This document shows positions 42,503 to 50,755 of a DNA stretch of 64,000 bases, one piece after another. The DNA lies in assembly GCF_902809835.1 (NCBI RefSeq), contig NZ_CADDWM010000011.1, forward strand, positions 124,001 through 188,000, given 5' to 3'. The DNA comes from Agromyces sp. Marseille-P2726 (GTDB taxonomy: Bacteria > Actinomycetota > Actinomycetes > Actinomycetales > Microbacteriaceae). A program made the position numbers and the translations under genes. The notes under the pieces were generated by a model, which was not told the DNA's origin, searched no databases, and saw only the letters and a program-made list of their open reading frames with translations. Each line of letters begins with the position of its first letter. Positions within the stretch are counted from its first letter, which is position 1.

Positions 42503-43633
42503 TCAGCGGTGAAGCACGCCGCCGCGCATGTTCCGCCCGTCGAGCAGGTCGACGTAGCCCTGGTTGATGTCGTCGAGGTCGTAGGTCGCGGACACGAGTT
42601 CGTCGAGCTTCAACTGCCCCGCTCGGTACATGGCGTACTGGCGCGGGATGTCGGCCCGCGGGTTGCTGCCCCCGTAGATGCCGCCCATGATGCGCTTCTG
42701 ATAGCGCGTGAGATCGAGCGGCGAGATCGGGATGCTCTGCTCGCTCTCGGGCGTGATGCCGGTCACGACCACCGTGCCGGCCTTGCGGATCGAGTAGAAC
42801 GCGTCCGCGACATCCTGACCCGATACGACGCCGATCGTCACGATCGTCTTGTCGGCGCCCTGGCCGTTGGTGATGGACTTGACGAACTCGGTGGCCTCCG
42901 CGATCGTCTCGAAGGTGTGCGTGGCGCCGACCTCGAGGGCCTTCGTGCGCTTGAGCTCCACGGGGTCCACGGCGATGATCGTCGTCGCGCCGGCATGCTT
43001 CGCCCCCTGTACCGCGTGCACGCCGACCCCGCCGACACCCATCACGATGATGGCGTCGCCGGGGCGCGTCTCGGCGAGGTAGACGGCGGAGCCCCATCCT
43101 GTTCCGACCCCGCAGCCCAGCAGCCAGGTCTTCTCGAGGTCGGCGTCGGCCGGCAGCTTCACCGCGGAGTCGACCGACACGACGGTGCGCTCCGCGAAGG
43201 TGCCGAGCCCGCACATCTGCCCGACAGGGGTGCCGTCGGGCAGGGTGAATCGGTAGCTGTCGAGGTCGTCGAATCGGCTGCCGCGCATGAGGTAGGCGCC
43301 GAGGTCGCAGAGGTTCTGCATGCCCTCGGCGCACCAGCGGCACTTGCCGCAACTCGAGATGAACGAGAACACGATCTTCTCGCCGACCTCCCACCCCGGC
43401 GTGTTGGGTCCCACCGCCTCGACGATCCCCGTGCCCTCGTGGCCTCCGACCATCGGAAGGTGGTGCGGCACGCTGTCGCCAGTGAGCAGGTGGTAGTCGG
43501 AATGACAGAGTCCGCTGGCGACCATCTTCACGAGGATCTCGCCCTGGCGCGGGTCATCGAGTTCGATGTCGACGATCTCGAACCCATCGGTCGGTTGCTG
43601 TCGGATGATGGCCGCTCGGGTCTTCACTGGCAC
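42503..43633 (-). CDS. NDMA-dependent-type zinc alcohol dehydrogenase
   Basis: The 376-residue MDR enzyme has catalytic zinc ligands Cys43 (GLCHSDYH) and His65 (GGHEGTG), structural cysteines 95, 98, 101 and 109, and VMGVGGVGVHAVQGAKHAG. The stretch SRFDDLDSYRFTLPDG followed by QMCGLGTFAE is typical of the actinobacterial NDMA-dependent (mycofactocin-associated) group, whose cofactor is tightly bound. No mycofactocin genes are in the window. GTG at 43633 has AAGGAG at good spacing. A three-codon-shorter GTG is an alternative. It diverges from ABC system 2 across a region with two IclR-like boxes. It probably oxidises an alcohol to the aldehyde used by the dehydrogenase at 47479. Confidence 0.85.
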   Translation of the reverse strand: MPVKTRAAIIRQQPTDGFEIVDIELDDPRQGEILVKMVASGLCHSDYHLLTGDSVPHHLPMVGGHEGTGIVEAVGPNTPGWEVGEKIVFSFISSCGKCRWCAEGMQNLCDLGAYLMRGSRFDDLDSYRFTLPDGTPVGQMCGLGTFAERTVVSVDSAVKLPADADLEKTWLLGCGVGTGWGSAVYLAETRPGDAIIVMGVGGVGVHAVQGAKHAGATTIIAVDPVELKRTKALEVGATHTFETIAEATEFVKSITNGQGADKTIVTIGVVSGQDVADAFYSIRKAGTVVVTGITPESEQSIPISPLDLTRYQKRIMGGIYGGSNPRADIPRQYAMYRAGQLKLDELVSATYDLDDINQGYVDLLDGRNMRGGVLHR

Positions 43634-43656
43634 TGAGATTCTCCTTCGAATTTGTA

Positions 43657-43688
43657 CCGCAGAGCGTACATTTTGAACGCATTGTGCG
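43657..43688. promoter_or_regulatory. Two IclR-like boxes between NDMA-type ADH and ABC system 2 genes
   Basis: CCGCAGAGCGT (43657-43667) matches ACGCATTGCGT in eight of eleven positions, and TTGAACGCATTGTGCG (43673-43688) carries the same core preceded by TGA. Start-to-start spacing of the boxes is 20 bp, as for the two boxes before IclR gene 2. They probably mediate control of one or both divergent units. Confidence 0.5.
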
Positions 43689-43811
43689 AAGATCAGTCTA
43701 GACAGCAGGCGGCGGTTGTGAAACCATCGCCAGCGCAGAACAAGCGTCGACTGCAGCGCGAACACGTCACTGCAGCACCGAACAACGCGTCAACTGGCAA
43801 TGGAGGCAGTC

Positions 43812-44819
43812 ATGGCAATCACCCTCACCCGTCCGGCTCTCGGGGCCGTCGCGGCCCTCATGGCCGTCGGCCTCGTCGCATGCGCCGGGCAGCCGGCGTC
43901 ACCCGGCGAGAACGCATCCGACGGCGCCGCACGTTCGTCCGAACCGCAGGCCCTCGTCGCGGGCGTCATCCCGGTCACCGACATCGGCCCCGTCTACATG
44001 GCGCAGCAGAACGGCCTGTTCGACGACGCGGGCTTCGACCTGACGCTGCAGAAGGCCGGCTCGTCGACCGAGATCATCCAGGCCATGCAGTCGGGTCAGG
44101 TGCAGATCGGCTACGGCGGCACCACGGGCGTCTTCCAGGCGGTCGAGGGTGGCGTCGACCTCGTCATCATCGCTGCCGCCAGCTCGACCCCCGAGGACCC
44201 CGACAACGGCATCAACGACCTGCTCGTGACGGCTGACAGCCCCCTCGAGTCCGCGAAGGACCTCGAGGGCAAGAAGGTCGCGGTGAACGCGCCCGGCGGA
44301 TACACCCAGCTCCTCTCCGACATCGCTGTCAAGGCCGATGGCGGCGACCCGACCAAGGTGCAGTACGTGCAGATGGGCGTCCCCGACCAGCCGGCCGCGC
44401 TCGAGAGCGGCGCGATCGACTCGTTCGTCGCGGGCGAGCCGTTCGGCACGCTCGGTCGCGAGGAGAAGGGCTTCCGCACGCTCGCGAACCCGTTCGAGTA
44501 CCTCTCCGACCACGCTGTCGTGGCCGGTGTCTGGTACGCACTCCGGTCGGAGGTCGAGGCGAACCCCGAGATGTACGCGCAGGTCGCCGAGACCATCGAC
44601 GCTGCGAACACGTACGCTCTCGAGAACGACGCGGAGCTTCGCGAGAACATCGCGGAGTTCACCGGCATCGACCCGGCCCTCGCCGAGCGGATCCGGCTCG
44701 GCACCTACGGCAAGTACGAGCTCAGCATCGAGAACGTGCAGCCGATCGCCGACTGGTCGCTGGAGCTCGGATACATCACGAAGCCCGTCGACCTCGAGAA
44801 CCTCATCTGGGAGCCGTGA
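43812..44819 (+). CDS. ABC transporter substrate-binding lipoprotein, NitT/TauT type, system 2
   Basis: The 335-residue protein has a signal segment and lipobox LVAC with Cys24. Its mature SsuA-like fold includes GPVYMAQQNGLFDDAGFDL, QIGYGGTTGVFQAVEGGVDL and LEGKKVAVNAPGG. It captures a small anion or organic acid outside the cell for the permeases that follow. I chose ATG 43812 (GGAGG five bases upstream) over ATG 43800, which has no ribosome site. The stop overlaps the first permease start (GTGA). The ligand is unknown; induction by the IclR-like sites upstream is likely. Confidence 0.88.
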   Translation: MAITLTRPALGAVAALMAVGLVACAGQPASPGENASDGAARSSEPQALVAGVIPVTDIGPVYMAQQNGLFDDAGFDLTLQKAGSSTEIIQAMQSGQVQIGYGGTTGVFQAVEGGVDLVIIAAASSTPEDPDNGINDLLVTADSPLESAKDLEGKKVAVNAPGGYTQLLSDIAVKADGGDPTKVQYVQMGVPDQPAALESGAIDSFVAGEPFGTLGREEKGFRTLANPFEYLSDHAVVAGVWYALRSEVEANPEMYAQVAETIDAANTYALENDAELRENIAEFTGIDPALAERIRLGTYGKYELSIENVQPIADWSLELGYITKPVDLENLIWEP

Positions 44820-45757
44820 ACGATCGGATGACCCGGCCCGCCGCGGGCCCCGCAACCGGGGTCCGCGGCGACTCGGCCGATCCCGACGCACGCACCACCT
44901 CGAACCGGAGCACGCGCATGGCCACCATCGCCTCAGCCCGCCCCACGGGCTCACGCCGGGCGACCTTCGCCCGCAAGGGATGGTCGACCCCGGTGCTGGG
45001 CGCCGTCGGCGTCCTGGCCATCATCGCGATCTGGGAGCTCAGTTCCCGACTCGGCCTCGTCGATCCCAGCTACCTCCCGCCGTTCTCGACGGTCATCGTC
45101 GAGGTGGTCGACCTCCTCGTCGGGCAGCGCAGCGGAGAGTTCTGGGCGGCGCTCGGCATGACCATGTACGGCTGGAGCGTCGGGCTCGTTATCTCGCTGG
45201 CGCTCGGCATCGTCATCGGCGTGCTCATCGGCTCCAACCGGTGGGTCCGCGAGTACACCAACTCGACGATCGAGTTCCTCCGTCCCATCCCGTCGGTCGG
45301 TCTCATCCCGATCGCCATCGTCATCTTCGGCGTGCGACCCGCCGCCACGATCGCCGTCGTCGTCTGGGCGTGCTTCTGGGTCATCCTGATCCACGTCATC
45401 GCCGGCGTCGCCGATGTCGACCCTGTCGCCGACGCGACCGCGCGCAGCTACGGCCTCAAGTCCTTCCGACGAGCCGGACACGTCGTCTGGCCCACCGTCC
45501 TGCCCTACCTCATGACGGGCCTGCGCCTGTGCGGCACGATCGCCCTCGTCGTGGCGATCACGATCGAGATCGTCGTGCAGGCCCCAGGCATCGGCGCCAT
45601 GATCGCGACCTACCAATCCGCCGCCAACGTCACGGTCGTCTACGCACTCGCGTTGCTGACCGGCGTGCTCGGCCTCGCGATCAACCTGCTCATGCGGCTC
45701 CTCGAGAACTCGGTGCTCGCGTGGCACCCGTCCGTTCGGGCGGAGGTGGAGAAGTGA
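44816..45757 (+). CDS. ABC transporter permease A, NitT/TauT type, system 2
   Basis: The 313-residue protein begins with a charged, low-complexity tail of about 45 residues and then has six membrane helices. The EAA loop is recognisable at VADVDPVADATARSYGLKSF followed by RRAGHVVWPTVLPYL. Downstream in-frame ATG codons at 44828 and 44918 are alternative starts that would remove part of the tail; GTG 44816 overlaps the previous stop. It pairs with the second permease, since two different permease genes follow one another, suggesting a heterodimeric channel. Confidence 0.86.
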   Translation: MNDRMTRPAAGPATGVRGDSADPDARTTSNRSTRMATIASARPTGSRRATFARKGWSTPVLGAVGVLAIIAIWELSSRLGLVDPSYLPPFSTVIVEVVDLLVGQRSGEFWAALGMTMYGWSVGLVISLALGIVIGVLIGSNRWVREYTNSTIEFLRPIPSVGLIPIAIVIFGVRPAATIAVVVWACFWVILIHVIAGVADVDPVADATARSYGLKSFRRAGHVVWPTVLPYLMTGLRLCGTIALVVAITIEIVVQAPGIGAMIATYQSAANVTVVYALALLTGVLGLAINLLMRLLENSVLAWHPSVRAEVEK

Positions 45758-46524
45758 AGGCGCTGAAGGCCCTGTCGGCGGCGCTCGCCCTGCCGATCCT
45801 GATCGTGATCGTCTGGTGGCTCGGCACGATGAACGAGACGAACCCGTTCGTGCCGAAGCCCGGGCAGATGCTGAACGACCTCTTCACGGTCTGGGTCGGC
45901 CCCCTTATGGCTGAGCAGGTCGTTCCCTCCCTGTACCGGCTCGGGGTCGGCCTGGGCGCCGCGATCATCGTCGGCATCACGCTCGGGCTCCTCATCGGCG
46001 CAAGCCGCCTCGCCCGCGCACTCACTGGCCCGGCGTTCGAGTTCATCCGCGCCGTGCCGCCCCCCGTGCTGCTGCCGGTGCTGCTGCTCATCCTCGGCAT
46101 CGACGACCGGTCGAAGATCTTCCTCATCTTCCTCGGATGCCTCTGGCCCATCCTCCTCAACACGATCGACGGGGTGCGATCGGTCGATTCGGTGCTCGCC
46201 GACACCACGAGCACTTACGGGATGCAGGGCTGGGCCCGGTTCCGGTGGTTCGTCTTCCCGGCGGCGCTCCCCCGCATCATGACCGGCATCCGCCTGGCCC
46301 TGCCCATCGCAATCATCCTCATGGTCGTGTCGGAGATGTACGCCGCGCTCGACGGGCTCGGCTACCGGATCATGCTGTTCAAGCAGACCTTCCAGATGGG
46401 TCCGATGTGGGCGGGAATCCTCATCATCGGCCTCATCGGTATCCTCATGGCCGGGCTGTTCCGGCTCGTAGAACGACGGGTGCTGGCCTGGTACTACGGT
46501 CAACGAGAGATGGAGAAGCAGTGA
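45754..46524 (+). CDS. ABC transporter permease B, NitT/TauT type, system 2
   Basis: The 256-residue protein has six hydrophobic segments and the EAA region RSVDSVLADTTSTYGMQGWA followed by RFRWFVFPAALPRI. It is recognisably related to permease A but shorter, without the N-terminal tail. GTG at 45754 overlaps the preceding stop (GTGA), and its own stop overlaps the ATPase start. The ribosome site is GGAGGTGGAGA within the end of permease A. It forms the membrane channel with permease A. Confidence 0.86.
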   Translation: MKALKALSAALALPILIVIVWWLGTMNETNPFVPKPGQMLNDLFTVWVGPLMAEQVVPSLYRLGVGLGAAIIVGITLGLLIGASRLARALTGPAFEFIRAVPPPVLLPVLLLILGIDDRSKIFLIFLGCLWPILLNTIDGVRSVDSVLADTTSTYGMQGWARFRWFVFPAALPRIMTGIRLALPIAIILMVVSEMYAALDGLGYRIMLFKQTFQMGPMWAGILIIGLIGILMAGLFRLVERRVLAWYYGQREMEKQ

Positions 46525-47378
46525 GCACGGATGTCACGGGCACGACACCCAAGGGCGAGGTTCTGCTGTCGGTGCAGGGCGTACAGAAGGTCTACTCGAC
46601 GCCGACCGGTCCGGTCGAAGCGGTCCGCGACCTCACGTTCGACCTCGGGAAGGGCGAGTTCGCCTGCCTGGTCGGGCCGTCCGGCTCGGGCAAGACCACG
46701 CTCCTCAAGGTGATCTCAGGTCTCATGCCGGCCACGTCTGGGCGCGTCGTACTCGACGGCAAGACCATCGACGGGCCGCCGCGGGGCATGGCGCTCGTGT
46801 TCCAGGAGTACGGCCGCTCGCTGTACCCGTGGATGCGCGTCGCGGAGAACGTCGTTCTCCCCCTCCGGGCCGCCGGCGTGCCCAAGGCCGAGCGCCGGGC
46901 ACGCGTCGACGAGGCCCTCGAGCAGGTCGGACTCGCGCACGTGCCGAAGTCCTACCCGTGGCAGCTCTCGGGCGGCATGCAGCAACGCGTGGCGATCGCC
47001 CGCGCCATCGCCTACCGCCCCGAGGTCCTGCTCATGGACGAGCCGTTCGCCGCGGTCGACGCGCAGACCCGCGCCGACCTGGAGGACCTGGTGCGCAAGG
47101 TCTGGAAGGAGCTCGGCATCACCGTGCTCTTCGTGACCCACGACATCGACGAATCGGTGTACCTCGGCGAGCGCGTCATCATCCTGTCGTCATCGCCGAC
47201 GATCATCCTCGAGGACCTGCGCATCGACCTTCCAGCCGAGCGCGACCAGCTCGAGACACGATCGATGCCCGAATTCGTCGAGCAGCGCCACCACGTGTAC
47301 GAGCAGATCCAGAAGGCCAAGCGCGGATACAACGCCGACACCGCGAGCATGTCGGCCGTCGCGGCATCCGGCGTCTGA
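46521..47378 (+). CDS. ABC transporter ATP-binding protein, NitT/TauT type, system 2
   Basis: The 285-residue ATPase has Walker A GPSGSGKTTLLK, Q-loop VFQEYGRSLYPW, signature LSGGMQQRVAIARAI, Walker B LLMDEPFAAVD and VTHDIDES. The fit to SsuB/TauB-type proteins is clear. The C-terminal 40 residues are less conserved (EQRHHVYEQIQKAKRGYNAD). GTG at 46521 overlaps the permease B stop. A perfect 19-bp hairpin follows 14 bases after the stop and ends this operon. Confidence 0.88.
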   Translation: MSTDVTGTTPKGEVLLSVQGVQKVYSTPTGPVEAVRDLTFDLGKGEFACLVGPSGSGKTTLLKVISGLMPATSGRVVLDGKTIDGPPRGMALVFQEYGRSLYPWMRVAENVVLPLRAAGVPKAERRARVDEALEQVGLAHVPKSYPWQLSGGMQQRVAIARAIAYRPEVLLMDEPFAAVDAQTRADLEDLVRKVWKELGITVLFVTHDIDESVYLGERVIILSSSPTIILEDLRIDLPAERDQLETRSMPEFVEQRHHVYEQIQKAKRGYNADTASMSAVAASGV

Positions 47379-47392
47379 TCCGTCGCGGCACC

Positions 47393-47458
47393 AACGCAGG
47401 AAACGAGGCCCCACCGTCGCGTCGCCCGACAGGCGGGATGGGCCTCGTTTCCTGCGTT
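47393..47458. terminator. Bidirectional terminator with a perfect 19-bp stem
   Basis: AACGCAGGAAACGAGGCCC (47393-47411) is perfectly complementary to 47440-47458; additional C-rich/G-rich pairing is possible inside the loop. It lies between the convergent ABC system 2 operon and the aldehyde dehydrogenase gene. There is no strong T-tract, as is common in high-GC actinobacteria. Confidence 0.75.
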
Positions 47459-47478
47459 ACCGCGCGGCCGTGACGGCG

Positions 47479-48918
47479 TCAACGCCAGATCGACTTCGTC
47501 TCCTGGAAGTTGCCGATCGCCTCAGGGCCGAACTCGCGGCCGAGGCCCGACTCCTTGTACCCGCCGTAGGGGTGGTTGAGGTCGGGCCGGTATCCGTTGA
47601 GCCCGATCGAGCCCGTGCGGATGCGGCGCGCCACCGGGAGGACCTCGTCGGGGTCGCCGTAGACGGCTCCGGCGAGCCCGTATCGGGAGTTGTTCGCGAT
47701 CTCGATGGCCTGCTCGACCTCGTCGTACGGCAGGATCGTGACGACCGGTCCGAACACCTCCTCCTGCGCGATGAGGCTGTCGGGCGACACGCCGTCGACG
47801 ATGGTGGGTGCCACGAAGTACCCGACGTCGGGCAGTGGCGTGTCTCCGGCGAGGATCGTCGCGCCCTGCACCCGCGCCGTCTCGACCAGGCCCGTGACGC
47901 GATCGTGGATGCGCTTCGACACGAGCGGCCCGAGCTCGGTGGCCTCGTCGTCGGGATCGCCCACGCGCAGGTCGCGCGCGAGGTCGACGAGCCGATCGCG
48001 CACGGTGCCGTACAGGCTGCGCGGCACCACGACGCGGGAGAGCAGCGCGCAGGTCTGGCCCGTGTTGTCGAACGAGGCGTTACGCAGGCTCGCGAACATC
48101 TCGTCGAGGTCGGCCGACTCCAACACGATCGCAGCCGACTTGCCGCCCAGCTCGAGGGTGACGGGGATCAGCCGCGCGCCTGCGGCGGAGGCGATCTGCT
48201 TGCCCGCCTCGGCAGAGCCGGTGAAGCTCACCTTGTCGATGCCGGGGTGCGCGACGAGCGCGCGCCCGGTGTCGCGGCCGCCCGGGACGATGTTGATCAC
48301 GCCGGGCGGCATCCCGATGGCTGCACTCGCCTCGGCGAACTGGAACGCATCGAGCGGGGTCTCTTCTGCCGGCTTGATGACGACGGTGCAGCCCGCCGCG
48401 AGCGCGGGCGCGAGCTTGAGGGTCGTCGATGCCTGGGGCTGGTTCCAGGGCACGATGAGTGCGGCGACGCCGAGCGGCTCCTTGCGGATGATCGAGGTGC
48501 CCTCGCGGCGCACGTTCGGCCGCACCTCCTCCTCGTCGTAGTCCTTCGCGATGTTCGCGTAGTAGCGCACGTGATTGACGGGGATGACCTGACCCCAGGG
48601 CCGCGAGAGCCGCACCGGCTGGCCGATCTCGTCGGTGATGAGACCGGATGTCTCCGCGCCGCGGCGTTCCATCTCGTCGGCGAGCTTGAACATCCACTCC
48701 GCTCGCTCGGCGAACGTCATCCGCGCCCACGGGCCGTGGTCGAAGGCCTCGCGCGCCGCACGCACGGCGACATCCACGTCGTGGGCGGACGCGTCGGGTG
48801 TGCGGCCGACTTCGCTGAGGTCGAAGGGGTTCTCCACCACGAGCTGGTTGCTCGTGACGGGATCGACCCACTCGCCGCCCGCGAAGATGCGGTCGCGTTG
48901 CACCGACGTCGTCGTCAT
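47479..48918 (-). CDS. Aldehyde dehydrogenase
   Basis: The 479-residue NAD(P)-dependent aldehyde dehydrogenase has PWNQPQASTTLKLAPAL, catalytic Glu256 (LELGGKSA), nucleophile Cys290 (NTGQTCALLSR) and the closing GGYKESGLGREFG. It turns an aldehyde into the carboxylic acid. Together with the NDMA-type alcohol dehydrogenase it would convert an alcohol to the acid that the acyl-CoA ligase activates (inference). The gene is 63 bases downstream of IclR gene 2 in the same direction, so the two are probably co-transcribed and controlled by the boxes before that regulator. Confidence 0.9.
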   Translation of the reverse strand: MTTTSVQRDRIFAGGEWVDPVTSNQLVVENPFDLSEVGRTPDASAHDVDVAVRAAREAFDHGPWARMTFAERAEWMFKLADEMERRGAETSGLITDEIGQPVRLSRPWGQVIPVNHVRYYANIAKDYDEEEVRPNVRREGTSIIRKEPLGVAALIVPWNQPQASTTLKLAPALAAGCTVVIKPAEETPLDAFQFAEASAAIGMPPGVINIVPGGRDTGRALVAHPGIDKVSFTGSAEAGKQIASAAGARLIPVTLELGGKSAAIVLESADLDEMFASLRNASFDNTGQTCALLSRVVVPRSLYGTVRDRLVDLARDLRVGDPDDEATELGPLVSKRIHDRVTGLVETARVQGATILAGDTPLPDVGYFVAPTIVDGVSPDSLIAQEEVFGPVVTILPYDEVEQAIEIANNSRYGLAGAVYGDPDEVLPVARRIRTGSIGLNGYRPDLNHPYGGYKESGLGREFGPEAIGNFQETKSIWR

Positions 48919-48981
48919 CGCCGTTCCTTCCTCTGCCGCGCGTCAGCGGCGTTCGTGTTCTCGTACCGTTCCGGATGAGCG

Positions 48982-49842
48982 TCAGTCGGACGTGCCGACG
49001 TACCCGGCGTTCGCGAGGGTGCGCGAGATCATCACCGAGGTGAGCCGCACGAGGTGCACCATGTTCTTCTCGTCGACGTCCTTCTCGGTGAGGGCGAGCG
49101 ACACCGCGGCGATGACCTCACCGGCCGCATCTCGGATGGGGGCGGCGACGCCGATGTGCACCGTGTCGACCTGGCGGTCGCTCACCGCGTAGCCGCAGCG
49201 GCGGATGTCGGTGAGCACGCGTTCGAGCGTCGATCGGTCGGTGTACGTGTTCGACGTGAACTTCGGCAGGTCGGAGTTCAGGACATGCTCCTGGACGTCT
49301 TCAGGCGCGTGCGCGAGCAGCACCTGGCCGATCGCGGTGGCGTGGAGCGGGTATCGGTTGCCCGCGATGGGACGCTTCACCATGCGACGCGGGCTCTGGA
49401 AGCGCTCGATCGAGACGAGCTCGGTTCCCTCGCGGACGGCGAGGTGCGACGCATAGCCGGTGGTCTCGTACAGGTCCTGGAGGTGCGGACGCGCGAGTCG
49501 CTGAAGGCCCACCGCGCGTGGCGCGAGCGAGGCCACCTCCCACAGCCGCAGGCCCACGCGATACCGGTTCTCGGCGTCGCGCTCCAGTGCGCCCCACTCG
49601 ACGAGGCGCTGCGTGATGCGATAGCAGGTGGCGAGGGGAAGACCGGAGTGACGGCTGATGTCGGAGAGCGCCTGCCGCGCGCGCCCTCCCTGGAAGGTGC
49701 CGAGGATGGCCAGCGCCCGGTCGACCACGGACCTGGATCCACCGTGCACCTCGTCGTCGTCGGGCCGCGCCAGCCCCACCTCGGGTACGTTGTCGCGATG
49801 CTTCACGCCACGGTCGGGACTGCTCGAGATCGCCACACTCAT
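48982..49842 (-). CDS. IclR-family transcriptional regulator 2
   Basis: The 286-residue protein has a poorly conserved N-terminal tail of about 35 residues, then the winged helix (VVDRALAILGTFQGG, LSDISRHSGLPLATCYRITQ) and the IclR effector domain with HATAIGQVLLAHAPE and HIGVAAPIRDAAGEVIAAV. It is distinct from IclR 1 but of the same general type. Several ATG/GTG choices exist in the first 37 residues; the upstream ATG at 49842 is listed. It likely controls the aldehyde dehydrogenase gene and, through matching boxes, the divergent NDMA-ADH/ABC region. Confidence 0.87.
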   Translation of the reverse strand: MSVAISSSPDRGVKHRDNVPEVGLARPDDDEVHGGSRSVVDRALAILGTFQGGRARQALSDISRHSGLPLATCYRITQRLVEWGALERDAENRYRVGLRLWEVASLAPRAVGLQRLARPHLQDLYETTGYASHLAVREGTELVSIERFQSPRRMVKRPIAGNRYPLHATAIGQVLLAHAPEDVQEHVLNSDLPKFTSNTYTDRSTLERVLTDIRRCGYAVSDRQVDTVHIGVAAPIRDAAGEVIAAVSLALTEKDVDEKNMVHLVRLTSVMISRTLANAGYVGTSD

Positions 49843-49921
49843 CGTGCTTCCAATCCGGGGCCGATCGGGCCCCTTCGCCTCGTGTCTCCGTAGTCAAGGG
49901 TACCGCAACTCGAGGCAGTTT

Positions 49922-49955
49922 TGAACGCTGTGCGTGCGATCTGAACACATTGCGT
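49922..49955. promoter_or_regulatory. Two direct-repeat IclR boxes upstream of IclR gene 2
   Basis: TGAACGCTGTGCGT (49922-49935) and TGAACACATTGCGT (49942-49955) are 20 bp apart start to start. Their 11-bp cores match ACGCATTGCGT in nine and ten positions. They lie about 80-110 bases before the regulator start and are the probable operator. The same core appears at 25383-25414, 29429-29439 and 43657-43688. Confidence 0.6.
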
Positions 49956-50061
49956 TGCAGGGATGCCGCGGAGCCGAGCCCCCAGCGCGATAACCGTAGC
50001 CCGCCGCGGGGGTTCGTCAAGGGCGTTGAGCCAGGCCGTCGCCTCGGCTATTCGTGGAGGT

Positions 50062-50409
50062 ATGGACCGGGTTCACTATGCTGGCGACCACTTCCTCACG
50101 GGCTCCCGGATCGCCAGGGCATTGCTGGAGTACGCGGCCGCGCTCGCCCGGTTCGGCTCTGCCTCGTCGGTGGACATCCCCGTCCGACACGACGACGGTT
50201 CCGACGGCACCGCCACCATCCTGGTCGGGCCTGCCAGCCAGCTCATCAGCGAGCACGTCGACCACGAGGGCGACGAGATCATCGACGAGGCGCTCGTCGA
50301 GCGACTCAGGGGTCTCACGGCCGAGCTGGCCCCGATCCGTCCTGTCGTCGTCGATCCGAACTCGAACACCGATCGGCCGGTCGATTACGACTGGACCGAC
50401 GAGGTCTAG
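50062..50409 (+). CDS. Hypothetical small protein
   Basis: The 115-residue acidic protein (ending PVDYDWTDEV) begins MDRVHYAGDHFLTGSRIARA and has an alternating helix/strand pattern (LLEYAAALARF, SVDIPVRHDDGS, ATILVGPASQLISE). I do not recognise a family. ATG at 50062 has GGAGG almost adjacent, a short spacing; upstream in-frame codons to 49963 lack a ribosome site and run into the IclR promoter. Proteins of this size with a GPASQL-type core occur beside the DUF7882-type proteins in Microbacteriaceae, as here. It could act in the same unknown process. Confidence 0.65.
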   Translation: MDRVHYAGDHFLTGSRIARALLEYAAALARFGSASSVDIPVRHDDGSDGTATILVGPASQLISEHVDHEGDEIIDEALVERLRGLTAELAPIRPVVVDPNSNTDRPVDYDWTDEV

Positions 50410-50452
50410 GGCCGCCACCGTCGACGTCGGAACCGTCGACCTCAGTACGACG

Positions 50453-50755
50453 TCAGAACAGGGAGTCGACGCCGCCCACGGAGGTGTCTGCACCGGTTTC
50501 CGCGTCTGGCGACGCGCCGCGACCCGATGCTCCTCCGCGGTCGGGTGACGACCCGTCGATCGGGATCAACGCGATGGGGATACCCGGCCCGACGAGGAGC
50601 TCAGCCGGTTGCGGCCGGCCCTCCCCGTGATTGACGGTGATCCATTCCGTGCGGCCGGCCTCGTGGGCGGCCCTGATGACGTCCTTGAGCCGATCGAAGT
50701 CCTCCTGACCCACCGAGAACTCTCGCCCGGCGTAGACGATCGAGATTCGCTTCAC
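50453..50755 (-). CDS. Hypothetical small protein downstream of the DUF7882 gene
   Basis: The 100-residue protein starts VKRISIVYAGREFSVGQED, has a helical centre (FDRLKDVIRAAHEAG), then a strand (EWITVNHGEG), a hydrophobic segment (ELLVGPGIPIALIPID) and a low-complexity, Gly/Ser-rich tail. No family is recognised. GTG at 50755 overlaps the DUF7882 stop (GTGA) and follows GGGAG, so the two are co-translated. The pattern of a compact domain plus a disordered tail suggests a small cytosolic accessory protein. Confidence 0.65.
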   Translation of the reverse strand: MKRISIVYAGREFSVGQEDFDRLKDVIRAAHEAGRTEWITVNHGEGRPQPAELLVGPGIPIALIPIDGSSPDRGGASGRGASPDAETGADTSVGGVDSLF

